Source: Peptococcaceae bacterium UBA3933 (GTDB taxonomy: Bacteria; Bacillota; Peptococcia; Peptococcales; BICA1-8). Taken from it: a DNA stretch of 17,887 bases. The first letter of the stretch is position 1. Every line of letters begins with the position of its first letter. A model generated the notes under the pieces. That model was not told where the DNA came from and searched no databases. It was given only the letters and a program-made list of their open reading frames with translations. A program made the translations under genes and the position numbers. This document shows positions 5,809 to 13,515 of the stretch, piece by piece. The stretch lies in assembly GCA_002385805.1 (NCBI GenBank), contig DGEF01000007.1, forward strand, positions 6,683 to 24,569. Direction: 5' to 3'.

Positions 5809-7059
5809 ATGAAAAAATATGTAATTCTTACCATAACCCTTTTTACTATGTTAATATTCGTTCCAACTGTCTTCGCCTTGGAACAATCTGAAGAAATTAC
5901 TGTAACTATAGATGGTTTAAAGGAAAACTTTGATGTCCCGCCTATAATCAAAAACGGGCGCACTTTAGTGCCTTTTCGTGCATTGGCAGAATCCCTTAAT
6001 ATAAAGGTAGAATGGGATGATGAAAAACAGATTATAACTGCCACTAAAGAAAATCATGTAGTACAGTTACAAATCGGTAATACCCAAGCCTTTATCAACC
6101 AAATACCCACAGAGTTGGATGTACCTCCCGTTATTTTAAACGGTCGTACCCTTGTACCTTTGCGTTTTTTTGGTGAGGCTTTTTCTTGTATAGTAAACTG
6201 GGACAACGAGGCAAGGAAAATCAGTATATTTTCTCCTCCGAAAGAAATGAATGTTATAGGTTTTTATGCTTTAGGGGATCGAAATACAAGTAGCTGGACA
6301 AACCTTTTTCAAGAAAATTATCCTGAAACAAGTACTGGCAATACAGATGTCGTAAAAGAAGTGGCTTTAGGTTGGTATAGTATTGATAAAGAGGGTAATC
6401 TTCTCACTAAAAGCTCAACTGGCTGGCAAAGACCAAGCTCCTGGGAGGACGTGTTAGTTGCTACCAGAAAATATGGTTTAGAAACGGAAATGGTTATCCA
6501 TGTCACTAATAGTGATGCAACCATTTCTGAATTAATTTCTAATGAAAAAGCTATTAACAATGCAGTAAATAATATTTTTCAGGAAGCAAAATTGTACGGC
6601 GGTGTTAATTTAGATTTTGAGGGTTTAGGTTTAAAAGGCTCCCTAGAGTATCTGGCAAGTGTAAGAAATCAATTTACTAACTTTGTTCAAATTTTAAATA
6701 GTAAGCTAAAGCAAGAAGACATTAATTTAACATTAACACTTCATGCCCCTAACAGTGCTTATAAAGGTTATGATTACCAGGCTTTAGGTAGAATTGCTGA
6801 TAAGATAATCATTATGGCTTACGATTACGGTCCAAAACCGGAGCCAATCCATCTTGTCCGTCAAGCCGTGGAAAGGTCTTTAGATTTTGTACCGGCAGAA
6901 AAACTTGTTTTAGGGATTTCCTTGCCTTCGGAAACAGCGGAAAGTGTACTAACCAAAGTAGGGTTAGCCAAACGTTATAATTTACAGGGCATAGCCTTAT
7001 GGCGGTTAGGACTAATAACGGAAGATGTATGGAACGGATTAAGAACCAGTATCAAGTAA
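5809..7059 (+). CDS. Secreted stalk-domain / GH18 glycoside hydrolase
   Basis: A 416-residue exported protein. Residues 1-23 form a signal peptide ending VFA. Two copper-amine-oxidase-N-like (stalk) repeats follow at about 32-81 and 95-142, each with the motif VPPxIxNGRTLVPxR. Residues about 147-416 form a GH18-type TIM barrel: NLDFEG (267-272) carries the DxE pair, with E271 as the expected acid, and MAYDYG (336-341) is the conserved Tyr/Asp strand. GH18 enzymes cleave beta-1,4 bonds next to N-acetylglucosamine, so peptidoglycan, spore cortex or chitin-like glycans are possible substrates. The first Asp of the usual DGxxxDxE is replaced by Gly (264). AGGAGG lies 4 nt before the ATG. The gene ends 21 bp inside the oppositely transcribed PBP gene. 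Confidence 0.85.
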   Translation: MKKYVILTITLFTMLIFVPTVFALEQSEEITVTIDGLKENFDVPPIIKNGRTLVPFRALAESLNIKVEWDDEKQIITATKENHVVQLQIGNTQAFINQIPTELDVPPVILNGRTLVPLRFFGEAFSCIVNWDNEARKISIFSPPKEMNVIGFYALGDRNTSSWTNLFQENYPETSTGNTDVVKEVALGWYSIDKEGNLLTKSSTGWQRPSSWEDVLVATRKYGLETEMVIHVTNSDATISELISNEKAINNAVNNIFQEAKLYGGVNLDFEGLGLKGSLEYLASVRNQFTNFVQILNSKLKQEDINLTLTLHAPNSAYKGYDYQALGRIADKIIIMAYDYGPKPEPIHLVRQAVERSLDFVPAEKLVLGISLPSETAESVLTKVGLAKRYNLQGIALWRLGLITEDVWNGLRTSIK

Positions 7060-8697
7060 TCTAAGAGTTTTTTCGGCTATTTCCCGAAAAACTGGCCCCG
7101 CATGGCGCCCTCCCTGTAAGTCTTTTTTATTTAGATTAGCCATTTCCTCTATTAAAACGGCAATAGCCAGTTTAGGTTCCTCTAAGGGGGCATAACCTGT
7201 ATACCAGGCCATGTAACCATATTTTCCGTTACTTTGCAGTATTTGAGGGGTTCCTGTTTTCCCTGCTGAACCAAAGCCTTCCACCCAGGCATTTTGACCA
7301 GAGCCTTTTTGATTAGTTGCTTTTAAAATATCTTTTAGAGCTTGAGCAGTTTTTTGATTATAGATTTTCTGGAATTCAGGTATTTCACTAAAGGTAATGG
7401 TGCTTTGCCTACCGCGAACTTCCTTTACTAAACGTGTCTGCCAGGGGTCTATAATCTTTTGATGATAACCGTCCCGGGCAATTGTTGCCATCATATTAGC
7501 CATTTCCAGAGGACTGACTTTAAAAATTTCTTGACCGATAATACCATTGGCTCTGGCTTTGGCTGAATCTAAAAATTTATTCTCTTCCGGAGTAAAGCCA
7601 AATCTGTCAATCATATACTCTTCTAATTTTTCTCTTCCCAGTTTTAACCCTACTTCCACCAGAGTTGTATTACAGGAGCGCTCCATTGCCTCGGAAAATG
7701 TTAGTTCTCCGTGTTCACGAGGACAAGTAATATATGGTGAAGAACCGGTACAAACAAATTTGGTATTTGGAGTGACTATCCCCTCCTCCAGGGCGGCGGC
7801 CGCTGTAATTACTTTAAATATAGAACCGGGGTAAACTTTATAATCTATAACCCTCTCTAACTGATTATCTTCATATCCTTTTGTGTCTGTAGGATTATTC
7901 TGGTCAAAGGTGGGTCGGCTTGCTGCTGCTAAAATGGAACCGGTGTTTATATCTAATACTACAATTCCTCCCTTTAGGATTCCTCTGGTATCCATTGCCT
8001 CTTCAACTATTTTTTGTACTCTACTGTCAATGGTTAAGAAAAGGTCATGTCGATTGGGATCAGGCTCCAACTCAATGATTCGATAGCCCAACCCTTCTAA
8101 AACATTGTTTCGGGCATCGGTAATGGGAGTCACAATTCTTTCCGCTCTGCTTCCTTGTAAATACCCATCAAACCTGGCTTCCAAACCTTTTATTCCTCTT
8201 TGTTCATAATTAAGATAACCTACTAAATGAACAGCTAAAGAATTTTCTCCGTACCTTTTTTTTATAGGAGCTACAACAATACCTGGTTCCTGCCAGGACT
8301 CGATTAAAGTAATTATTTCACTGTTTTCATCTAAATATATAACTATTGGTTCCGGATAAATTTTAATCGTTCCCCGGTAATAAGGCTCTAAATCCTCTAA
8401 ATTTATTTCTATATCTAATGTATTTGCAATATTCTCCACCAATTGTTCGGGATTTTTAACTAATTTAGGAAATATTATTAAGGCATCCTGGTAAGTAGTA
8501 TTTGTTAAAGAGATGCCGTTTCTATCCAGAATATCTCCCCGTTTAAATTCTTCCGCAGGAAATTGTTGAGTTCTGATCTCAAAGGATTTGCTGGCATAAG
8601 TAGGACCCATGATAACTTGCTCATAAAAGGCTTTACCCGTAATACCTAGAAAAAATAAAATAAACATAATTAAAATCACTAATATCCTTTTCTCCAT
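7039..8697 (-). CDS. Class B penicillin-binding protein (D,D-transpeptidase)
   Basis: A roughly 552-residue membrane-anchored transpeptidase that cross-links peptidoglycan outside the cell. It has one N-terminal hydrophobic helix (about 5-21), the class B pedestal motif RGDILDRNG (54-62 when counted from the first ATG), and all three catalytic motifs: SIFK with nucleophile S293, SCN (342-344) and KTG (481-483). Length is on the short side for PBP2/SpoVD-type enzymes, and no PASTA repeats are present. Two adjacent ATG codons (8700 and 8697) could start it; the second is preferred because AGAGAGG lies only 2 nt before the first but 5 nt before the second. It is separated from the upstream DUF4911 gene by a terminator and overlaps the convergent GH18 gene by 21 bp. 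Whether it serves elongation or spore cortex is not resolved. Confidence 0.92.
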   Translation of the reverse strand: MEKRILVILIMFILFFLGITGKAFYEQVIMGPTYASKSFEIRTQQFPAEEFKRGDILDRNGISLTNTTYQDALIIFPKLVKNPEQLVENIANTLDIEINLEDLEPYYRGTIKIYPEPIVIYLDENSEIITLIESWQEPGIVVAPIKKRYGENSLAVHLVGYLNYEQRGIKGLEARFDGYLQGSRAERIVTPITDARNNVLEGLGYRIIELEPDPNRHDLFLTIDSRVQKIVEEAMDTRGILKGGIVVLDINTGSILAAASRPTFDQNNPTDTKGYEDNQLERVIDYKVYPGSIFKVITAAAALEEGIVTPNTKFVCTGSSPYITCPREHGELTFSEAMERSCNTTLVEVGLKLGREKLEEYMIDRFGFTPEENKFLDSAKARANGIIGQEIFKVSPLEMANMMATIARDGYHQKIIDPWQTRLVKEVRGRQSTITFSEIPEFQKIYNQKTAQALKDILKATNQKGSGQNAWVEGFGSAGKTGTPQILQSNGKYGYMAWYTGYAPLEEPKLAIAVLIEEMANLNKKDLQGGRHAGPVFREIAEKTLRLLDTGS

Positions 8698-8766
8698 CAT
8701 GGCCTCTCTTAGGGATAATACATTTATTTTCTAAGAATAGCCTTACCAAATTTTTTTAATCATAAA

Positions 8767-8790
8767 CAAAAAAGCCCTTAAAAAGGGCTT
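8767..8790 (-). terminator. Rho-independent terminator of the trmR-trhP-DUF4911 unit
   Basis: Arms 8772-8779 and 8783-8790 form an 8-bp stem on the minus strand, followed by six T (8768-8773, partly within the stem base). The TAA stop codon of the DUF4911 gene (8789-8791) is embedded in the 5' arm, so translation reaches into the terminator. Confidence 0.85.
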
Positions 8791-9016
8791 AATCTATAAT
8801 ATGAATTTCTTTCGGAAAGTTACGTAAGATTTCCATTACTTCTTTTTTTGTTTCCGGGGTAACGTGAACAACGATTAAACCTTTTTGGGCATTTATTGTT
8901 GTAACCGTTCCCAAACCGTCATAACCTTCAAAAATTTTATTAATAAAGGCAATATCCTGAGGTTTTACCTGCAATTTAATAGCTAAATCATTTTCAAATA
9001 AATCTTTATTCATCAT
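8789..9016 (-). CDS. DUF4911 domain small protein
   Basis: A 75-residue soluble protein matching the DUF4911 family as I recall it (for example the block YDGLGTVTTINAQKGLIVVH). The predicted order is helix, two strands, helix, strand, compatible with a small alpha/beta or ferredoxin-like fold; there are no cysteines and no membrane segment. Its ATG overlaps the end of the U32 gene by 11 nt, and AAGGA inside that gene supplies the ribosome binding site, so the two are translationally coupled. This placement suggests a role linked to the U32/TrmR tRNA modification steps, but no function is known. The stop codon lies within the operon terminator. Confidence 0.75.
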   Translation of the reverse strand: MMNKDLFENDLAIKLQVKPQDIAFINKIFEGYDGLGTVTTINAQKGLIVVHVTPETKKEVMEILRNFPKEIHIID

Positions 9017-10235
9017 TCATCTTTTCCTTACGCAGTAAATCATAAGGATAAACTTTTTGCCGTACCGGTATTTTTACTATTTGTTGAGGATGGGGAGCTG
9101 TTTCAATGTTATCTCCTTCTTCATCCCGCATGTTTTCAATAACCTGAACAAAATCATTTCCACGGGGCCCGAAAAATTCTATTTCGTCACCCACACTAAA
9201 ACGGTTTCGTTGCTCTATTGTGGCTATCTGGTTATTTTCGTCATAATCCAGAACAACCCCAACAAACTCATAAGGTCTAATATAATTTGAGCTTTCTAAA
9301 GTTAAGGCATTGTCTTCCGGACGACCGAAGAAAAACCCGGTAGTATAAGGACGATGGCTGACTTTCTCTAATTCCTCCCGCCAGTACTGGAGGGGTTTTT
9401 CTATTTTTTCTCCAAAATAAGTATCAATAACCTTGCGATAAGCTCTGACCACAGTAGCTACATAATAAACACTTTTCATTCTACCTTCGATTTTAAAACT
9501 ACTGATACCTGCTTCAATTAACTTATCCATATGCTCAATCAAACAAAGATCCTGGGAGTTAAAAATATAAGTGCCTCTATCGTCTTCAATAACAGGGTAA
9601 AATTTACCCGGCCGTTTTTCCTCAACTAAACTATAATTCCAGCGACAGGCCTGAGCACATTCTCCACGATTAGCATCGCGACCGGCCATATAGTTACTTA
9701 AAAGACAGCGACCGGAATAAGAGATACACATTGCCCCATGAATAAAGGTTTCTAATTCCACAGGAACTCTACGCCTTATTTCTTTAACGTCTTCCAGGGA
9801 TAACTCCCTGGCTAAGATGATCCTTTCCGCTCCCTGTTCATACCAGAATTGGGCACTGGCCCAGTTAACAGTATTAGCTTGGGTACTAATATGTAAAGGG
9901 ATAGAGGGGGCTGTTTCTTTAATTATTTTGATTACACCGGGATCAGAACAGATTATTGCATCTACACCAATCTTTTCTAAAGCTTTCACATATTCAGGCA
10001 AACCTTCTAAATCTTCATTATGAGGGAAAATATTAACGGTTACATAAACCTTTACTCCTTTTTCATGAGCAAAATTTACCCCTTCTTCGATTTCCTCCAG
10101 ATCAAAATTACCGGCAAATGCCCTTAAGCCAAAGTTTTTACCACCCAAGTAGACAGCATCGGCACCATAAATGACGGCAAATTTAAGTTTTTCCAAATTC
10201 CCTGCCGGTGCTAATAATTCCGGTTTTTTATTCAT
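9006..10235 (-). CDS. trhP: Peptidase U32 family protein, likely tRNA ho5U34 hydroxylase TrhP
   Basis: A 409-residue protein of the U32 family. The U32 signature is present at 162-180: ETFIHGAMC, then SGRC, ending LLS, with cysteines C170 and C177, and C193 and C197 follow in GECAQAC. These four are the expected iron-sulfur ligands. Bacterial U32 proteins such as E. coli TrhP and Bacillus YrrN/YrrO are not proteases in practice; they form 5-hydroxyuridine at tRNA position 34 using prephenate. It begins LLAPAG (7-12), typical of the family barrel, and has a C-terminal beta-rich domain (about 315-395). The ATG at 10235 is chosen for AAGGTG 6 nt upstream; it overlaps the trmR stop by 8 bp (ATGAATAA). 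Bacillus has two such genes here, this window one. Confidence 0.87.
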   Translation of the reverse strand: MNKKPELLAPAGNLEKLKFAVIYGADAVYLGGKNFGLRAFAGNFDLEEIEEGVNFAHEKGVKVYVTVNIFPHNEDLEGLPEYVKALEKIGVDAIICSDPGVIKIIKETAPSIPLHISTQANTVNWASAQFWYEQGAERIILARELSLEDVKEIRRRVPVELETFIHGAMCISYSGRCLLSNYMAGRDANRGECAQACRWNYSLVEEKRPGKFYPVIEDDRGTYIFNSQDLCLIEHMDKLIEAGISSFKIEGRMKSVYYVATVVRAYRKVIDTYFGEKIEKPLQYWREELEKVSHRPYTTGFFFGRPEDNALTLESSNYIRPYEFVGVVLDYDENNQIATIEQRNRFSVGDEIEFFGPRGNDFVQVIENMRDEEGDNIETAPHPQQIVKIPVRQKVYPYDLLRKEKMNDE

Positions 10236-10893
10236 TTTCCTCACCTTTCTTCCAACAAAGAAGTACCCCGTCTCCCAAGGGGATAATACTGGTCAGATAA
10301 TCCTTATTATTCTTTAATTCCTCTAAAAAATTACGCATCCGGTAAACCATAGTCTTTTTTCGCCGTTCGGGAAACTTTAAATCTATTACCCAGCCATTTA
10401 TTAAAACATTATCAAAAACTAAGAGACCTCCAGGTTTAAGAATCTGTGGAGTTAGCTTAAAAAATTCGGGGTATTGACCTTTAGCTGCATCCAAAAAAAT
10501 AAAATCATAGTTTTCCTGTAAATTGGGCAAAATTTCCCGGGCATCCCCATTTATGCTCTTAATCTTATCATGCAAACCGGCCTTCTGAAAATTTTTTAAA
10601 GCCTGTTTATACCTTCCGGGCAGTAATTCTATTGTAGTTATCTGGCTTCCAATTTCCAAAGCCCTAGCCATCCAGATAGTTGAATAACCGATAGCCGTAC
10701 CTATCTCCAAAACATTTTTAGGTCTGGTTATTTTAATTAATAAGCTTAATAATTGACCAACTTCCGGCTCCACTATTGAAACGTGATTTTCTTGAGCATA
10801 CTTTTCCATCTCTGTTAGCAGTAAGTCCCGCTCCGGCAGTAATGACTTTAAAAAATTCTGCAAATCAGCACCTAAAACATCTTTCATAAACAT
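10228..10893 (-). CDS. trmR: SAM-dependent O-methyltransferase, likely tRNA 5-hydroxyuridine methyltransferase TrmR
   Basis: A 221-residue cytosolic class I methyltransferase of the metal-dependent catechol-O-methyltransferase-like group. The SAM site reads VLEIGTAIGYS (61-71); metal ligands are expected at D135 (FLDAAKGQY) and D161/N162 (VFDNVL). The Bacillus orthologue YrrM/TrmR lies in the same order (mltG, trmR, U32) and methylates ho5U34 in tRNA to mo5U34, so this assignment rests on both family and context. The start is the ATG at 10893, 5 nt after TAGGTGG; a GTG three codons earlier falls inside that ribosome binding site. Its end overlaps trhP by 8 bp. A 10-bp hairpin precedes the ribosome binding site. 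Confidence 0.87.
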   Translation of the reverse strand: MFMKDVLGADLQNFLKSLLPERDLLLTEMEKYAQENHVSIVEPEVGQLLSLLIKITRPKNVLEIGTAIGYSTIWMARALEIGSQITTIELLPGRYKQALKNFQKAGLHDKIKSINGDAREILPNLQENYDFIFLDAAKGQYPEFFKLTPQILKPGGLLVFDNVLINGWVIDLKFPERRKKTMVYRMRNFLEELKNNKDYLTSIIPLGDGVLLCWKKGEENE

Positions 10894-10911
10894 ATCAGCC
10901 ACCTAGATAGA

Positions 10912-10941
10912 TTAAGGGTGGACTTTCCAGGCCACCCTTAA
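10912..10941 (-). repeat. Strong hairpin in the mltG-trmR spacer, without T-tract
   Basis: Perfect 10-bp arms TTAAGGGTGG (10912-10921) and CCACCCTTAA (10932-10941) flank a 10-nt loop. No T-run follows on either strand, so it is not a standard terminator. It lies just upstream of the trmR ribosome binding site and could act as an mRNA processing or stability element. A TATAAT-like sequence (minus strand) overlaps its 5' flank, but there is no good -35. Confidence 0.6.
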
Positions 10942-10963
10942 TATTATACCTTATTTAGCAATA

Positions 10964-11998
10964 TTAATAGCCTAATTTTTTCTTGTTTTGGTTATGTTCT
11001 TCTAAAGTACGGGAAAATACATGTTCGAAACTTCCGTCCTTACGGGCTACAAAATAAAGATAATCAGTTTTCGCCGGTTGATGGACTGCCTCTAAGGAGG
11101 CCTTCCCCGGACTGCCAATAGGCCCTGGAGGTAAACCTTTATATATGTATGTATTATAGGGAGAGTCTATTTTTAAATCACTCCAGAGGACTCTTTGTTT
11201 TCTTTCAGGCAATGCATACTGGACAGTTGCATCACAATCTAATTTCATCCCTATTTTTAACCTATTTAAAAATGTAGAGGCAATTAAAGGCCTGTCCTTA
11301 TCCACTACCGCCTCTAACTCTACCATGGAGGCCAAGATAACTACTTCCCGCATAGTTAAATCAGTAGTATTAGGTGGTAACTCATTATAAACTTCTTCAA
11401 AACGCTTGAGCATCATTTCGATAATTTGTTTAGCACTCATCCCTGCAGAAACAACATAAGTATCAGGGAATAAATAGCCCTCTAGGCGTTTTTCATCATT
11501 AGGTATTCCCTTTAAAAACTCAAATTCCTCAAAAGGTTCTTCTTTTACTACCTGCCAGAATTCTTCTTCCTTCACTAAGCCTTTATTAACAAGAACTTGG
11601 CAAATTTGTTCTAAAGTATAACCTTCCGGAATTGTAAATTTCTCCGTAATAACTCTGCCCTCTTTTAGCTTAGCAGCTATTTCAGCAATGGTCATGCTGG
11701 GACTTAATTCATATTCCCCTGCTTTTAATTGCCCATCCATCTTGTTTAACTTAACATAAAATTGAAAAACTTGAGGATTACTAATAATTTGTTCCTTTGT
11801 TAATATTTTAGCAATTGACGAAGTGGATAACCCAGGTTCTATTTTAACAAGGTATGTATCTGTATTGGCAGCATCACAAGGACCAAGTAAATTATTAAAT
11901 AAAAGCAAAAGTACCGCCAGCACTAACAATAACATGACTGCTACCAGAAATATCAACTTTTTAGTTTTGTTGACTTTCCTGTAGGTGAGAATTTTCAT
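10964..11998 (-). CDS. mltG: Endolytic murein transglycosylase MltG (YceG-like)
   Basis: A 344-residue membrane protein that cuts nascent glycan strands outside the cell and is thought to set glycan length. One N-terminal transmembrane helix (about 15-38) follows a basic cytoplasmic tail. A LysM-like region spans about 48-115, then the YceG catalytic domain. Key motifs are ASMVELEA (223-230), with E227 matching the catalytic Glu of the E. coli enzyme, LDCDATVQYAL (253-263), SPYNTY (279-284) and GLPPGPI (288-294). The ATG at 11998 has GGGGAG 5 nt upstream. It begins a new transcript after the vanW-gene terminator and leads into trmR and trhP, the same order as in Bacillus. Confidence 0.94.
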   Translation of the reverse strand: MKILTYRKVNKTKKLIFLVAVMLLLVLAVLLLLFNNLLGPCDAANTDTYLVKIEPGLSTSSIAKILTKEQIISNPQVFQFYVKLNKMDGQLKAGEYELSPSMTIAEIAAKLKEGRVITEKFTIPEGYTLEQICQVLVNKGLVKEEEFWQVVKEEPFEEFEFLKGIPNDEKRLEGYLFPDTYVVSAGMSAKQIIEMMLKRFEEVYNELPPNTTDLTMREVVILASMVELEAVVDKDRPLIASTFLNRLKIGMKLDCDATVQYALPERKQRVLWSDLKIDSPYNTYIYKGLPPGPIGSPGKASLEAVHQPAKTDYLYFVARKDGSFEHVFSRTLEEHNQNKKKLGY

Positions 11999-12029
11999 CC
12001 CTACTCCCCTTTTTTCGCTATGATATGTA

Positions 12030-12035
12030 ATTATA
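12030..12035 (-). promoter_or_regulatory. Possible -10 element for mltG
   Basis: TATAAT on the minus strand lies 31 nt before the mltG ATG and just after the vanW-gene terminator, where a promoter is needed. The matching -35 position falls in the terminator stem and is poor (TGGTTT), so confidence is limited. Confidence 0.4.
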
Positions 12036-12040
12036 CAATA

Positions 12041-12073
12041 AAAGAAAAAGAAAAACCAGCTTTCCCAGCTGGT
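12041..12073 (-). terminator. Rho-independent terminator of the VanW-family gene
   Basis: On the minus strand ACCAGCT (12067-12073) pairs with AGCTGGT (12055-12061), with a 5-nt loop and a long T-rich tail (12041-12054). It starts about 8 nt after the stop codon. Confidence 0.9.
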
Positions 12074-12080
12074 CGCTTGT

Positions 12081-13397
12081 TTAATTAGAAATTACAATGA
12101 TTTTTTCAACCGGAAAATAAAAGTCTCTGCTGATGATCTCATGAATGATTATCTTATTTTCTTTATTTCTAATTATTCTCTCTACCCGAACCACAAAACC
12201 GGGGGAGCCTTCCTGTTCCACGACGATATTCCCTTCAGCTTCTAATTTACCTTTTTTTACTATTGTATCGGGCGGAACTGTCTCTTCTATGATGGATTGC
12301 AGTTCAATTTGAACTTCTTCGTCTCGTGAGCCAAACAGCTTAATAGTTAAGCCACCTTGCCAAACATAGGTCTTAATTAAAATATGTCCTGGAGTATTGT
12401 TAATGAATTTTAAATCTTTAATGCCATAAACTACTGCTGCATCCATGCCCTTAGGAACATAATGAACTGGCAGGGTATGAGCATGCCTCTCGGTAACCGG
12501 TAAATTGGCTCTTAATAACACATTATACAAAGTAGATGAAACTTGACAGACACCGCCTCCTACCCCTTGGGCAAATCTGTTGTTTAATATTATGGGGGCT
12601 TCATTGTACCCGGCTTCTTTTGTCCGGGGACCGACGATATCATTAAAAGAAAACTCCTCATTTGGTGGAAGCAGATAATTATCCAATGCTTGGGCGGCCA
12701 ATTTAATATTATGGGAACGATTTTTTTGCTGAGGGTTAAACCAGGTTGTAAATTGACCTAATAACTTTTCTATCTTTAACTTTTCAATATCTTTTTGCGT
12801 TACCTTAGGTTGTACTTCTTTTAGTTTTACCCCAATACTTATAGGCCCCTGTAATTTTAATTTGTTTTTTAAATCAGCTATCATTAGCTGGGTATCAGCA
12901 CAGAGGCCGAAAGAATCCGGCTTAATTTCTATAGTATTATCAGGATGTACTACTAATTTGGCATCTACAGGTTCTCTGACCAGGCTTTGGGTAAGATTAG
13001 AAATTTCTTGTTCAGCAACTTTTTCATCAATGCCTAAAGTTAAGGGGATATCATAGCCTTTAGTCCTTCCTTTAATTTTTTCCCACCAACGTTTGCATAA
13101 ATTACCTTTATTTCCTTTAGCTATCCCCTCGTTCAAGGCTTTTTCCAAGTTGCACTTTATACCCATTTTTTTGTAATCGGTGAGCCAAATTTTTTCTTCA
13201 GCAGGAGAAACAAGGATTACTTCTTGGCTTTCAACTTTTTCTACTAATGGTTTTAATTTTTCCTTCGCTTCGGCAACCGTTAAACCTTCCACGTCAATTC
13301 CGTTAATAGTAATCCCTTTAATAAATGTTGGGGATTGTACAGAAGGAAAAAAAGTAATGAAACTAATAAAGCATAATAACAGTATAATTTTTTTCAA
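12081..13397 (-). CDS. VanW family protein with G5 domain, exported
   Basis: A 438-residue exported cell-wall-associated protein. The start is a TTG at 13397 with GGGAGG exactly 8 nt upstream; this gives a clean signal peptide (KKIILLLCFISFITFFPSVQS). An N-terminal region (about 28-195) resembles the putative peptidoglycan-binding domain found with VanW. The VanW domain occupies about 229-350, with FSFNDIVGPRT, GGGVCQVSSTLYN (280-292) and ERHAH. A C-terminal G5-type domain (about 362-435) is thought to bind cell-wall glycans. VanW was named from vancomycin-resistance clusters, but its biochemical activity is unknown and chromosomal copies like this are not resistance markers. It sits between DUF1292 and mltG, an addition to the Bacillus gene order, and has its own terminator. 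Confidence 0.9.
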   Translation of the reverse strand: MKKIILLLCFISFITFFPSVQSPTFIKGITINGIDVEGLTVAEAKEKLKPLVEKVESQEVILVSPAEEKIWLTDYKKMGIKCNLEKALNEGIAKGNKGNLCKRWWEKIKGRTKGYDIPLTLGIDEKVAEQEISNLTQSLVREPVDAKLVVHPDNTIEIKPDSFGLCADTQLMIADLKNKLKLQGPISIGVKLKEVQPKVTQKDIEKLKIEKLLGQFTTWFNPQQKNRSHNIKLAAQALDNYLLPPNEEFSFNDIVGPRTKEAGYNEAPIILNNRFAQGVGGGVCQVSSTLYNVLLRANLPVTERHAHTLPVHYVPKGMDAAVVYGIKDLKFINNTPGHILIKTYVWQGGLTIKLFGSRDEEVQIELQSIIEETVPPDTIVKKGKLEAEGNIVVEQEGSPGFVVRVERIIRNKENKIIIHEIISRDFYFPVEKIIVISN

Positions 13398-13420
13398 AAG
13401 ATTTTCCTCCCGCAAACAAA

Positions 13421-13443
13421 AATATACCTTTTAAAGGTATATT
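13421..13443. repeat. 23-bp palindrome upstream of the VanW-family gene
   Basis: AATATACCTTT (13421-13431) and AAAGGTATATT (13433-13443) are perfect 11-nt inverted arms around one base. On the minus strand it is followed by TTTTTGTTT, so it could form a weak A+T-rich attenuator hairpin; it could equally be an operator. It lies about 10 nt upstream of the ribosome binding site. Confidence 0.5.
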
Positions 13444-13466
13444 CCTGAACCCCCAAAAATAGGCAT

Positions 13467-13504
13467 AAAAAAGTCATTGAGAAAGAAACCGTATTCCCAA
13501 TGAC
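13467..13504 (-). terminator. Rho-independent terminator of the DUF1292 gene
   Basis: On the minus strand 13494-13504 pairs with 13473-13483 over 11 positions, including one G-U, followed by six T (13467-13472). It lies 11 nt after the DUF1292 stop codon. Confidence 0.8.
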
Positions 13505-13515
13505 CTTAAGAAAAA

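Noticed and set aside
12081..13397. VanW gene as a sign of vancomycin resistance
   Set aside because: No vanH/A/X/Y or van two-component genes are nearby; chromosomal VanW-domain proteins are common in Clostridia.
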